The notes under the pieces are model-generated. The model ran no database searches. It was not told the origin of the DNA and worked only from the letters and a program-made list of their open reading frames with translations. From NCBI GenBank assembly GCA_949295505.1, contig CASFLH010000095.1:1-53667 (forward strand): a stretch of DNA of 53,667 nucleotides, read 5' to 3'. Of the stretch, positions 7,687 to 15,944 are shown in pieces. Made by a program: the position numbers and the translations under genes. Origin of the DNA: an uncultured Spirochaetales bacterium (GTDB lineage: Bacteria; Spirochaetota; Spirochaetia; Sphaerochaetales; Sphaerochaetaceae). The first letter of the stretch is position 1, and each line of letters begins with the position of its first letter.

Positions 7687-9153
7687 TTATTTCTCAGATG
7701 CCTCCAGAATCTTCTTCTCTTTCTCGGTAAGGAAGGCGGAAGGTGCCGGATCCACTCCAAGTTTCCATTCAATGGCATTGACTATGAAGAATGTCACAGT
7801 TCCCACGGCACATCCGAACACGACAGGAAGGATACCGAGGTAGAAATCGCCACCTGAGAGAATCTGCCAGAAGACGACTCCGATGGTTCCCGTGATGATT
7901 GATATCTGGCCGGAATGCTTTGTCGCACGCGGCACGACCATTCCAAGTCCGTAAGCTGCAAACGGACCGGCGCAGCGGATAGCGAAAGCAAAAGTGTTCA
8001 TCGTGACTATGTTGATCTGCAGGAGGGATATCAGCATTGCGACAGCACAGAAGATGACATTGCACGTACGCGTCCAGAAGATCATGCCTTTATCCGAAAG
8101 ATTGCGGCAGCGATTGCTGTAATGAATCATGATATCATTCATGAACATCGTGGACATACACAGCAGGTTCGAATCCGCAGAAGACATCGTTGCGGATATG
8201 ATTGCGGCAGATACGATTCCAGTGATAGCAGTCGGTGCGAAATGCTCTGTCACCGCCATCATCGCAGTTGGGCCAGTAATGCCTGGAATCTGGTCGCGGA
8301 GCGCAAGCGCTGCAAGACCAAGAAGGGTCGGGAACACTGCCATTGCAGCCATCAGCACACCTGAAAGCAGGGAGGCTCTGAATGCGGTCTTCTCATCCTT
8401 TGCGCTCTCGAAGCGGCTGATCATCTCAGGCCCGGAAAGGAATGTACAGAAATAATTGAAGATATAGCCGATGATGACTACCCATCCGATCTTCGTCGGA
8501 TCAAGCTGCTCACCCGGAAGCTTTGCGGAAATCGCATCCCATCCTCCGCAGCCATGAAGGACAATCGGGGTCGCAATCGCGAGTCCCACCAGGATGATGA
8601 TGAACTGCACGAGGTCTGAAACCTGATCCGCAATCATTCCGCCAAGTGTTGTATAGAGAATGATGACGATACCCGCAATGAGGAGACAGACATTCATCGG
8701 TATTCCGGTGAGCGTTGCCACGACAGCGCCTGAAGCGGCAACCTGCGATGAGGTAAGACAGAAAAGGGCAAGGATGTTGAGGACAGCGGAGAATACCGAG
8801 CTCCCTTTCCCGAAACGGCGACCAATGACCTCAGGGATTGTGACAGCCATTGTCTTCCTGATGCGAGGGGCGAAATAAGCAAGAGGTATCATCGCAACCG
8901 AAGCTGCCAGTACGTACCAGATTGCGCTCATGCCCCATGTACCGAACGCCTTATCGGCAAGTCCTGTTGTAGAACCACCTCCGATGTTGTTCGCGGAAAG
9001 CGAGAACGCTACCATGAAGAGGCCCATGCGCCGCCCGGCAAGCATGTAGTCACTGCTTGTCTTGATCTTTATCTTGCCGACAATGAAACCAATGACAAGC
9101 ATTCCGATGAGATAGAATGCGACTATGATAAGTGCGCCAGAATTGATTTCCAT
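7687..9153 (-). CDS. Sodium:solute symporter (SSS family)
   Basis: A 488-residue inner-membrane transporter with about 13 hydrophobic helices. Family marks include the N-terminal SSDYMLAGRRMG, the broken helix SANNIGGGSTTGLADKAF with small polar residues that line the Na+ and substrate sites, YTTLGGMIADQVSDLVQF in TM5-6, and SAAIISATMSSADSNLL in the TM8/TM9 region, where the Ser pair of the Na2 site sits. SSS proteins co-transport Na+ with sugars, amino acids, carboxylates or vitamins, and the sequence does not tell which. A strong Shine-Dalgarno (AAGGAGAG) precedes the ATG. It is divergent from the rubredoxin gene, with palindromes in between, and thpR follows it closely. Confidence 0.92.
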   Translation of the reverse strand: MEINSGALIIVAFYLIGMLVIGFIVGKIKIKTSSDYMLAGRRMGLFMVAFSLSANNIGGGSTTGLADKAFGTWGMSAIWYVLAASVAMIPLAYFAPRIRKTMAVTIPEVIGRRFGKGSSVFSAVLNILALFCLTSSQVAASGAVVATLTGIPMNVCLLIAGIVIILYTTLGGMIADQVSDLVQFIIILVGLAIATPIVLHGCGGWDAISAKLPGEQLDPTKIGWVVIIGYIFNYFCTFLSGPEMISRFESAKDEKTAFRASLLSGVLMAAMAVFPTLLGLAALALRDQIPGITGPTAMMAVTEHFAPTAITGIVSAAIISATMSSADSNLLCMSTMFMNDIMIHYSNRCRNLSDKGMIFWTRTCNVIFCAVAMLISLLQINIVTMNTFAFAIRCAGPFAAYGLGMVVPRATKHSGQISIITGTIGVVFWQILSGGDFYLGILPVVFGCAVGTVTFFIVNAIEWKLGVDPAPSAFLTEKEKKILEASEK

Positions 9154-9230
9154 ACTTCTCTCCTTCTTCTTTTATGGAGATTATACCATACGGTTTTTGA
9201 GAATTGACTGGACACGATAAAAGGAGTACC

Positions 9231-9253
9231 TTATTAATAACGATTATCAATAA
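9231..9253. promoter_or_regulatory. Adjacent AT-rich palindromes upstream of rubredoxin (candidate operator)
   Basis: A perfect 10-bp palindrome TTATTAATAA (9231-9240) is followed two bases later by the near-palindrome ATTATCAATAAT (9242-9253, five-base arms). Together they resemble the spacing and base content of Fur/PerR-type boxes. They lie 12 bases before the rubredoxin ATG and about 78 bases upstream of the divergent symporter start, so binding could repress rubredoxin. The regulator identity is a guess. Confidence 0.4.
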
Positions 9254-9265
9254 TGGAGGTGCATT

Positions 9266-9424
9266 ATGAAGAAGTATATCTGCAATCTCTGCGGTTATGT
9301 CTATGATGAAGCTGCCGGTGATCCGGATAATGGAATCGCTCCGGGAACAAAGTGGGAAGATGTTCCAGAGGATTGGGTATGCCCACTCTGCGGAGCAGGC
9401 AAGGAAGAGTTCTCAGAAGCATGA
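9266..9424 (+). CDS. Rubredoxin
   Basis: A 52-residue electron carrier with a single Fe(Cys)4 centre. The two ligand pairs are visible as CNLCGY and CPLCGAG, with the usual [22 protein letters not shown] linking segment. GGAGGTG lies just upstream of the ATG. In anaerobes rubredoxin passes electrons to superoxide reductase, rubrerythrin or flavodiiron proteins, so it usually serves oxygen and peroxide defence; none of those partners is in this window. It is monocistronic, closed by a terminator, and has possible Fur/PerR-like palindromes in its promoter. It is too short for ordinary gene-length cut-offs. Confidence 0.97.
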   Translation: MKKYICNLCGYVYDEAAGDPDNGIAPGTKWEDVPEDWVCPLCGAGKEEFSEA

Positions 9425-9430
9425 TGGAAG

Positions 9431-9451
9431 CCGGAGCAACGCTCCGGTTTT
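9431..9451 (+). terminator. Rho-independent terminator of the rubredoxin gene
   Basis: A perfect 7-bp GC-rich stem CCGGAGC/GCTCCGG with an AAC loop is followed by TTTT, 6 bases after the stop codon. Confidence 0.87.
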
Positions 9452-9469
9452 CGCATCAAGCCATTTTCA

Positions 9470-11554
9470 TTACACGTAGAAGAGCATCTCTCCATATGTG
9501 GGATACGGCCAGCTCTTCTGCCCCACAATCAGCTCAAGGCTATCGCAATAGCTTCTCGCCGTCTCCATAAGAGGGATTACCGTGTTCCTGTAATAATGCG
9601 CAAGTGAAGACCCTGTATAGTCTTCTGCGAACGCGACAGCCCTCTCAAGCTCCTTCACAGCTTTGTAGAGATCATTCTCAAGCCCTTCGATCTCAGCGAG
9701 CCTGTCAGTTTCTGCATCCAGCTTCATCCCGGGAACAGCGGCTTTCTTGTCGACGATGCCACGTGCGATTTCACCGGTGAATCCCATCACAGCAGGAAGA
9801 ACCTGCCTGTTTAGCATATCGATCATCGTTAAAGCCTCGATATGGATGGTCTTCGAATACTCGTCATTGAGTATCTCATAACGCGAATGCAGCTCTACTG
9901 AGCTATAGATTCCGAACTCACTGAAAAGCTCAATGTTCTTCGGAGAGAGAAGCGTATCATAAGCAGCTGGCGAGGATGCAAGATTCATCAGTCCTCTGCG
10001 CGAGGCTTCCTCCACCCATTCAGCAGAGTAGTTATTGCCATTGAAGACAATTCTCCTGTGCGCTATGTACGTGTTACGCACCAGGTCGCTTACAGCTGCG
10101 GTGAAATCATCCGCCTTGGAGAGCACTTCGTAGAAAGACCGGAGCTCCTTAGCGACGATTGTATTGAGCACTGTGTTCGGCTCTGCCACGGAGAAAGATG
10201 ACCCGAGCATGCGGAACTCGAACTTATTGCCTGTGAAGGCAAAGGGGCTTGTCCTGTTGCGGTCAGTCGTATCCTTGGGAATTGCCGGCAAGACATGGAC
10301 GCCGAGCTGCATCTTCTCCTTCGTTCTTCCCGGAACGGGCTTTCCCGCCGCAATCGCCTCAAGTATTTCCGTCAGCTCATCACCAAGGAATACCGACACG
10401 ATGGCAGGTGGCGCCTCATTCGCACCGAGACGATGATCATTGCCAGCCGATGCCACCGACATCCTCAGCAGATCCTGATACTCATCCACAGCTTTCAGGA
10501 CAGCGACGAGGAAAAGAAGGAACTGCGCATTGTCCTTCGGGTTGTCACCAGGCTCAAGAAGATTCGTGCCTTTATCGGTCGAAAGCGACCAGTTGTTGTG
10601 CTTACCGGAGCCATTCACCCCAGCGAAAGGTTTCTCGTGCAGCAGACAGGCAAAACCATGCCGCTCCGCAACCTTCTTCATGATCTCCATTGTGAGCTGG
10701 TTGTTGTCGACAGCAATGTTGGTTGTCGTGAATATCGGGGCCAGCTCATGCTGGCATGGAGCGACCTCGTTATGAGTTGTCTTTGAATATATGCCAAGCT
10801 TCCATAGCTCTTTATCAAGATCCAGCATGTATTCAGACACTCTCGTGCGCAAAGCGCCGAAATAGTGATCCTCCATCTCCTGTCCCTTAGGCGCGCGGGC
10901 GCCGAGAAGAGTGCGGCCAGTGTATATGAGATCCTTCCGGCGTTCGTAATCCTTTTTATCTATAAGGAAATACTCCTGTTCAGCTCCTACTGTAGTAATC
11001 ACGCGTTTAGACTCATTGCCGAAAAGACGGAGAATCCTCAGCGCTTCATTTGAAATTGCCTCCATGCTCCTTAAAAGAGGAGTCTTCTTGTCCAGGACCT
11101 CTCCTGAATAGGAGCAGAATGCGGTCGGAATGCAGAGCGTCTCGTCCTTTATGAAAGCATAGCTTGTAGGATCCCAGGCGGTGTATCCACGTGCCTCGAA
11201 TGTCGCACGAAGACCTCCGGAGGGAAATGAGGAGGCATCCGGCTCCCCTTTTATCAGCTCCTTGCCAGAGAATTCCAGGAGGACCCTTCCCCCCTCTGCC
11301 GGGGCGATGAACGCCTCATGCTTCTCTGCTGTGATTCCCGTCATCGGCTGGAACCAGTGCGTATAATGCGTGCAGCCTTTTTCAAGAGCCCAGTTCTTCA
11401 TCGCATTTGCCACGGCATTTGCCACATTGATATCCAGGTCCTTGCCCTCATCGACTGTGCGTTTCAGTGCCTTATAGATATCCTTCGGGAGTCTCTCCCG
11501 CATGACTTCATCGTTGAATACAAGCGAACCGAAGTAATCTGCAACTGTTTCCAT
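9470..11554 (-). CDS. glnN: Type III glutamine synthetase
   Basis: A 694-residue GSIII subunit that makes glutamine from glutamate, ammonia and ATP. Type III signatures are clear: EPDASSFPSGGLRATFEARG near 90-110, the metal-site strand TVGAEQEYFLI, HNEVAPCQHELAPIF, the ATP/ammonia-site run GSGKHNNWSLST, and GNDHRLGANEAPPAI. A helical C-terminal domain of about 190 residues is typical of GSIII, which forms double hexameric rings. Length is at the usual 690-730. A GGAGGAG Shine-Dalgarno precedes the ATG at 11554, and a perfect inverted repeat sits just upstream of it. No GlnB/AmtB partner is in the window. It is likely the main ammonia-assimilating enzyme and subject to nitrogen control. Confidence 0.96.
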   Translation of the reverse strand: METVADYFGSLVFNDEVMRERLPKDIYKALKRTVDEGKDLDINVANAVANAMKNWALEKGCTHYTHWFQPMTGITAEKHEAFIAPAEGGRVLLEFSGKELIKGEPDASSFPSGGLRATFEARGYTAWDPTSYAFIKDETLCIPTAFCSYSGEVLDKKTPLLRSMEAISNEALRILRLFGNESKRVITTVGAEQEYFLIDKKDYERRKDLIYTGRTLLGARAPKGQEMEDHYFGALRTRVSEYMLDLDKELWKLGIYSKTTHNEVAPCQHELAPIFTTTNIAVDNNQLTMEIMKKVAERHGFACLLHEKPFAGVNGSGKHNNWSLSTDKGTNLLEPGDNPKDNAQFLLFLVAVLKAVDEYQDLLRMSVASAGNDHRLGANEAPPAIVSVFLGDELTEILEAIAAGKPVPGRTKEKMQLGVHVLPAIPKDTTDRNRTSPFAFTGNKFEFRMLGSSFSVAEPNTVLNTIVAKELRSFYEVLSKADDFTAAVSDLVRNTYIAHRRIVFNGNNYSAEWVEEASRRGLMNLASSPAAYDTLLSPKNIELFSEFGIYSSVELHSRYEILNDEYSKTIHIEALTMIDMLNRQVLPAVMGFTGEIARGIVDKKAAVPGMKLDAETDRLAEIEGLENDLYKAVKELERAVAFAEDYTGSSLAHYYRNTVIPLMETARSYCDSLELIVGQKSWPYPTYGEMLFYV

Positions 11555-11571
11555 AACTCCTCCAGCACAAA

Positions 11572-11588
11572 CTAACGAGAATCGTTAG
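11572..11588. promoter_or_regulatory. Perfect inverted repeat in the glnN leader
   Basis: CTAACGA and TCGTTAG form 7-bp arms around a 3-base centre, 18 bases upstream of the glnN start codon and next to the Shine-Dalgarno. It could be an operator half-site pair for a dimeric regulator or a small RNA hairpin occluding the ribosome site. It lacks a following U-tract, so it is not a terminator. Confidence 0.45.
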
Positions 11589-11636
11589 GCATCATATTCT
11601 CTCATTTTGCCGTGTTTTGGGAATAGGAGCAGCAAA

Positions 11637-12047
11637 TCAATGGAACACAATAAGGTCATCTCCGGCAACAAACGTCAGCGCCTCCCCTTCACCTGTATGG
11701 CTCCGGGATACGGACAAAAGGAACTCGCGTCCGTTGATGGTCCCGCGGAAATACCCGTCACGATAAGAGACGATGACCGAAATCAAGCTGAAGTCAAGCT
11801 CAAAGGAAAGATCCCCTGTTCTTCTGATAATCAAGTCCTTTGGTCCTTCAAGGAGGAAGACACGTTCAAAATCCCTGCGGCCAGAGGTGTCAAGCTGCCA
11901 GAGAGTATCATGCAGGGCAATGACGATATCCCTCGCATCCTCACTCTCTGTGGCGCCGGAGAATCCTTCAGCAAGAGAGAGGAAGAAGATGGTCAGAGCC
12001 ACCACGATGACAGCGGAAACAATAAGAGCAGCCGCGAGCTTTTTCAT
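11637..12047 (-). CDS. Small exported or membrane-anchored protein of unknown function
   Basis: A 136-residue protein. I start it at the ATG at 12047, which begins a typical signal-anchor (MKKLAAALIVSAVIVVALTIFFLSLAEGF) after a GGCGGGG-like ribosome site; the longer open frame upstream adds 35 unlikely residues. After the single N-terminal hydrophobic helix, the rest (about 30-136) is a soluble beta-rich domain with repeated short strands such as ERVFLLEGPKDLII and EALTFVAGDDLIVF. No Cys lipobox is present. It lies downstream of, and divergent from, the DarA gene and just upstream of glnN on the same strand. I do not recognise the family. Confidence 0.6.
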   Translation of the reverse strand: MKKLAAALIVSAVIVVALTIFFLSLAEGFSGATESEDARDIVIALHDTLWQLDTSGRRDFERVFLLEGPKDLIIRRTGDLSFELDFSLISVIVSYRDGYFRGTINGREFLLSVSRSHTGEGEALTFVAGDDLIVFH

Positions 12048-12175
12048 AACCCCGCCTTCATTTTCTGGCATATGGCAATGATTGCACTCTTCCCTCACTC
12101 GGGGAAGAGATATCACACTGCATGAAAATATCATGGATTTTCCTTTGAGCATAAGGAATTATGGAATTATTTGCT

Positions 12176-12200
12176 TTGAAACACGCCATCGTGCTATAAT
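12176..12200 (+). promoter_or_regulatory. -10 element of the darA gene
   Basis: A perfect TATAAT lies at 12195-12200. The predicted transcription start (about 12207) lies just before the AAGGAG at 12208-12213. The -35 is weak (TTG-containing sequence near 12171-12181 with poor spacing). Confidence 0.5.
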
Positions 12201-12221
12201 TTGATGAAAAGGAGAAAACGA

Positions 12222-12551
12222 ATGAAGCTCATTCTTTCAATCATACAGACAGCCGATGAGACCGATACAGTGCAGGAGCTGAACAAGAAGGGTTTCTTCG
12301 TCACAAAGCTCTCTACAACGGGAGGATTCCTGAAGGCGAAGAACACAACACTTCTGATCGGTACTGAAGACGAGAAAGTGGATGCTGTTCTTGATGTGCT
12401 CAAGAAATACGCGGGTCACAGGATGCAGCTCAGCCCTGTATCAGGTGCGGATATGAGGATGTTCAATCCCGCAGGGAGCAACATGGTCGAAGTCCCCGCA
12501 GGAGGCTGCGTGGTCTTTGTCCTCGACATAGACAAAGCCCAGAAATTCTGA
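12222..12551 (+). CDS. darA: Cyclic-di-AMP receptor of the DarA/PstA family
   Basis: A 109-residue PII-like protein. The start is the ATG at 12222, with AAGGAG 8 bases upstream; a leaky in-frame ATG also exists at 12204. The sequence has the DarA/PstA pattern: the N-terminal strand MKLILSIIQTADETDTVQEL, the motif LSTTGGFLKAKNTTLLIGTED with the conserved TGGFL in the c-di-AMP pocket, then the long loop and VPAGGCVVFVLD at the end. Family proteins (trimeric, ferredoxin-like fold) bind cyclic-di-AMP in Gram-positive bacteria; their downstream target is unclear. Its presence implies c-di-AMP signalling in this organism. Single gene with its own promoter and terminator. Confidence 0.93.
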   Translation: MKLILSIIQTADETDTVQELNKKGFFVTKLSTTGGFLKAKNTTLLIGTEDEKVDAVLDVLKKYAGHRMQLSPVSGADMRMFNPAGSNMVEVPAGGCVVFVLDIDKAQKF

Positions 12552-12565
12552 AACCCAGAATCCTG

Positions 12566-12592
12566 ATCCCCGCAGAAGCGGGGATTTCTTTT
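12566..12592 (+). terminator. Rho-independent terminator of darA
   Basis: An 8-bp stem ATCCCCGC/GCGGGGAT with an AGAA loop is followed by TTCTTTT. It lies directly against the stop codon of the convergent 806-codon gene. Confidence 0.85.
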
Positions 12593-15012
12593 CACTCCAG
12601 GTACTGTGTCGGATCATCCACAGCTATGTATCTTGCAGCAATGCGGCCATTGACTTTCAGCTCAAGGCTCTCCTCCGAGAAAGAGATGTCCGTACCAAGC
12701 GCCTCGGCGATGAATTCGTCAAAAGACATATCCGAAGCACGGCATGCCCTGACATAGTATGCCGCACGCCTTGCATAAAGGCGCAGTTCGGATGAGGCAA
12801 TCATGTCGTCATACCCCTGCAGTTCACCGCTTGCCCAGACAGCAAGATAGCCACTGCCCTCCGCAAGGAAAATCCACTCTCCCTCCTTCCTGTGCTCTGC
12901 AAAGCGGAAGAATGGCAGATAAAGATGGGTGAACGCAACAGGATGGCTCTCCGGAATCACATAGATCGAGGCAATCTCTCCCTTTCCTGCGGCGACAGCT
13001 GGCATCACGCCATTTCCATTCCAGTATCCGGGACGGAGACCCGTTTCCTCCGAGGTCGTTCCAGGATGATTCGCGAACACAAGAGCAGATGGAGAAAGCG
13101 CGGCTGACCACATATGCTGCTGGTATCCATATACCCCTGGCTGGAAACATGATGTGCCGTGGAAACATTCGTTGATCGATTTGACGAATCCATTGTCCTC
13201 GGCATCAAGCGATTCAACGCCAAGAGTATTCTGCCAGCGGACAAAACCGCTGTCTGTGCGCGGGGATTCCACCGCAGTGAGGATATAGCTGTCATTCTTC
13301 TCGATGGAGACCAGGGCATTTCCTGTTGAATATCTTTCAAAAATGCTTTCCTTCATCAGCTCATCAAGCCCGGAAGGGATCCGGTATGAGCTTGTCGCGA
13401 GGAACGCAAGCCATCCTTCACCATAGGCATATGGCGCGGAACCGTCGATGGCACTCATCAGGGCTGCTACGCACTCTCTGTAAGGATAGATAACACCTCT
13501 ATACACTCTCCCCATCGGCGCGATGACAGTGCCTTTGAACGAGCTCTTGGCAAGCATCCGCAGTACCATATCGACAGCTTTGACAGCCTTGGCAGAGATT
13601 TCCGGCCGGCAGTAATCAATGACATTGAGAAGCGCTGCGAATGTGACACACATATATGTAGAACTGAGGAATTCCTCATAGCCATGCTCAAGGACATCGT
13701 CGAGCCATTCATCAACCCTCCTCTCCCCGTAAGCATGAAGCTCCCTTCCTGTCATGCCAGCCCTTGGGAAGAAATCATCGGGATAAAGCTGCCCGGCATC
13801 GCACGCGGCGTAATAGAACATGAGAGAGTGGTTCTCTGACCAGAAGCACATGCCATCCGCGCCTTTCATTGTCATCCAGTAGCGGAACTCAAGAAGCGCC
13901 TCGCGTGCTTCTTTCTTCAGGCTTTCCGGAAGGCCATACTCATGGATGATTCTCAGAAGACCGCACACAAGGAAATCTGAGCAGTCACCCCTGCGCTTTA
14001 TGAGATTGATGTCATTGAGTATCAGCTGATCCTCATCAGGCAGCACCCTGCCAAGATATCTTCTGGCAAGAACGGAAAAACAGGCAAATCCATGATCTCC
14101 GCGGTCCAGCATACGCACATCAGCTATTCTCTGCATGATTTCCGTGAATCGTTCCTCAAATGATGAGCGATGCACAAGGTACTCAGGCTCAATGCGCTCA
14201 GAGAATTCGAATGAACGCTGCATGCCATCACTGGCTGCTACGGAAACCGTTTCGATTCCCGCGGGGATCCTTATGCCCTTCCTTCCTGTTACGTCCGTTG
14301 TCTGGACAAGGCTTTCCTTCCTGCAGTAGTCATCCGTACGTTCCGCGAAAACAAGCCTTGCTCCTTCAGGTGCAGATGCAGGGAAAACAAGTTCCCCGGT
14401 GCCTATCCTTATCCCATCCAGGAAACCGGCGGCAGCTGTGTAGGCTTCATCATCTTCCTCATCAGGAATAGCAGACATGATACCATCCCCTGAGACAATC
14501 TGGAACGCAATCATATTGCGTGTGTCACGCACGCCAAGATTATCTGAAAGGAAAAGGATATCGTTGCGGCCTTTCCTGAGATGGATGGTGAATCTCACGC
14601 TCTCAATAGGCTTGTAAACAGGATATTGTATTTCTGCTACGAGAGAGCCCTGGAGATAGACCCCGGTGGACATATATGTCCATAGTATGGCCTCAGCATC
14701 CTGCTCCGACTCGCTTACGAGGGTGGTTGCCGTATACATCCTGATTCTCTTCAGGGTTGAATAAAAAGATGACCTGTCAACGAAAATGCTGCCATGGGAA
14801 TAATAAGGTTCCCAGACAGCGTCAGCGCAAGCAGGACTTCCGACAGATAACGGGATATCGGGAAGCTTCTCCGGCTTCTCCTGCGAGATGCTCTTCCTGA
14901 GCCTTGCTTCAAGCCTGAGCTGATTCCTGTCTGTCAGCTGTGATTGATAATCTTCCTGTGTGATTGCCGAAATATAGCTTGTTACGAAACCATCACGATT
15001 CAGTGAGCGCAT
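12592..15012 (-). CDS. Unrecognised 806-residue protein of the carbohydrate locus (candidate polysaccharide-active enzyme)
   Basis: A cytoplasmic protein: there is no signal peptide or membrane segment. Residues about 60-300 look beta-rich. Residues about 300-560 are helical, with regularly spaced Trp/Tyr/His runs as in alpha/alpha-toroid enzymes: RRGDCSDF, MCFWSENHSLMFYY with a WxENH motif, and MTGRELHAYGERR. From about 600 the chain is beta-rich again, with QQHMWSAALSPSALVF and RPGYWNGNGVMPAV. This three-part layout resembles heparinase-like or other toroid polysaccharide lyases and hydrolases, but I cannot name a family. It is the promoter-distal gene of the ABC sugar operon and is preceded by a UUCG-loop hairpin. 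No clear Shine-Dalgarno; GGTG lies near the ATG. Confidence 0.8.
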   Translation of the reverse strand: MRSLNRDGFVTSYISAITQEDYQSQLTDRNQLRLEARLRKSISQEKPEKLPDIPLSVGSPACADAVWEPYYSHGSIFVDRSSFYSTLKRIRMYTATTLVSESEQDAEAILWTYMSTGVYLQGSLVAEIQYPVYKPIESVRFTIHLRKGRNDILFLSDNLGVRDTRNMIAFQIVSGDGIMSAIPDEEDDEAYTAAAGFLDGIRIGTGELVFPASAPEGARLVFAERTDDYCRKESLVQTTDVTGRKGIRIPAGIETVSVAASDGMQRSFEFSERIEPEYLVHRSSFEERFTEIMQRIADVRMLDRGDHGFACFSVLARRYLGRVLPDEDQLILNDINLIKRRGDCSDFLVCGLLRIIHEYGLPESLKKEAREALLEFRYWMTMKGADGMCFWSENHSLMFYYAACDAGQLYPDDFFPRAGMTGRELHAYGERRVDEWLDDVLEHGYEEFLSSTYMCVTFAALLNVIDYCRPEISAKAVKAVDMVLRMLAKSSFKGTVIAPMGRVYRGVIYPYRECVAALMSAIDGSAPYAYGEGWLAFLATSSYRIPSGLDELMKESIFERYSTGNALVSIEKNDSYILTAVESPRTDSGFVRWQNTLGVESLDAEDNGFVKSINECFHGTSCFQPGVYGYQQHMWSAALSPSALVFANHPGTTSEETGLRPGYWNGNGVMPAVAAGKGEIASIYVIPESHPVAFTHLYLPFFRFAEHRKEGEWIFLAEGSGYLAVWASGELQGYDDMIASSELRLYARRAAYYVRACRASDMSFDEFIAEALGTDISFSEESLELKVNGRIAARYIAVDDPTQYLE

Positions 15013-15020
15013 ACAACACC

Positions 15021-15045
15021 AAAATATATGGGGGCCGAAGCCCCC
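15021..15045 (-). terminator. Hairpin between the permease gene and the 806-codon gene
   Basis: On the reverse strand GGGGGC-TTCG-GCCCCC (15030-15045) forms a very stable UUCG tetraloop hairpin, followed by ATATATTTT. It lies between two genes that otherwise look like one operon, so it may be a partial terminator or a processing stop that lowers expression of the distal gene. Confidence 0.7.
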
Positions 15046-15067
15046 TTCAAGACGAAATCCTATCCAA

Positions 15068-15934
15068 TCAACCCTTCACAGCACCGGCTGTGGAACCGCT
15101 CATGAAGTTCTTGTTGAATATGATGTAAATGATAAGCATAGGAACAACAGCGATCGATGCACCTGCGAACATGACATTCCATGCGGCCGCACCACCACCT
15201 GTTGCCTTGAGCATGTTGACACCAACGGTGAGAGGTCTCAGGTTGTCCCTTGCCATCGTGAAGACCAACGGCATGATGTACTCGTTCCATCCCTGACGGA
15301 AGGAAAGCAGAGCAATCGTACCCATGACAGGCTTCAGGACAGGAAGGATAATCCTGATGAATGTCTGGAAGAATGTGCATCCATCGATCTTTGCCGCCTC
15401 ATCGAGCTCCTTCGGCACGGAATCAACGAATCCGCGAGAGAGGAAGATATAGGTAGCCTGGCCGGTTCCGACTGAAATCAGGATAATCGGCAGCAGGCTC
15501 TCATTGAGGTGCAGAAGCGTTGCGAGTTCATAAAGAGGTCTGATCGATACAGAACCGACATTGATGAACATGAAAGCTACGAACACACCATAGATGAGGT
15601 TCTTTCCAGGAAAATGGCTGCGCGAGAAGACATATCCAGCCATCGTGGAGATGAAGAGCGAGATAAGCATGACGCACACGGAAATGACAACGCTGTTCCA
15701 TGTGTATGTAGCGAACTTCGCGCCAGTCCAGGCCTGGACATAATTCTCGAAATGCCATTCAGACGGGAATATATTGGACCCGCCGACAAGCAGCTCGACA
15801 TTGCTCTTGAATGAACCAAGCACGATGTAGACAACAGGGAATACGGTTATTACAGCCAGGAAAAGCATCAGAACCCAGATGACTGCCATGACGGCCTTCT
15901 GCTTTCCGGACATTACAGCTCTTGATTTTTCCAT
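15068..15934 (-). CDS. Carbohydrate ABC transporter permease (MalG type)
   Basis: A 288-residue inner-membrane subunit with six hydrophobic helices, the first at about 14-36. The cytoplasmic EAA loop that contacts the ATPase is visible as PKELDEAAKIDGCTFFQTFIRIILP at about 187-211. The periplasmic LRPLTVGVNM region is typical of MalG/LacG homologues. It pairs with the MalF-type permease just upstream; a GAGGGGG ribosome site separates them by 10 bases. No ATP-binding subunit is encoded in the locus, so a shared MsmX/MalK-type ATPase elsewhere in the genome is expected to power the transporter. Confidence 0.94.
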   Translation of the reverse strand: MEKSRAVMSGKQKAVMAVIWVLMLFLAVITVFPVVYIVLGSFKSNVELLVGGSNIFPSEWHFENYVQAWTGAKFATYTWNSVVISVCVMLISLFISTMAGYVFSRSHFPGKNLIYGVFVAFMFINVGSVSIRPLYELATLLHLNESLLPIILISVGTGQATYIFLSRGFVDSVPKELDEAAKIDGCTFFQTFIRIILPVLKPVMGTIALLSFRQGWNEYIMPLVFTMARDNLRPLTVGVNMLKATGGGAAAWNVMFAGASIAVVPMLIIYIIFNKNFMSGSTAGAVKG

Positions 15935-15944
15935 ACCGTCCCCC

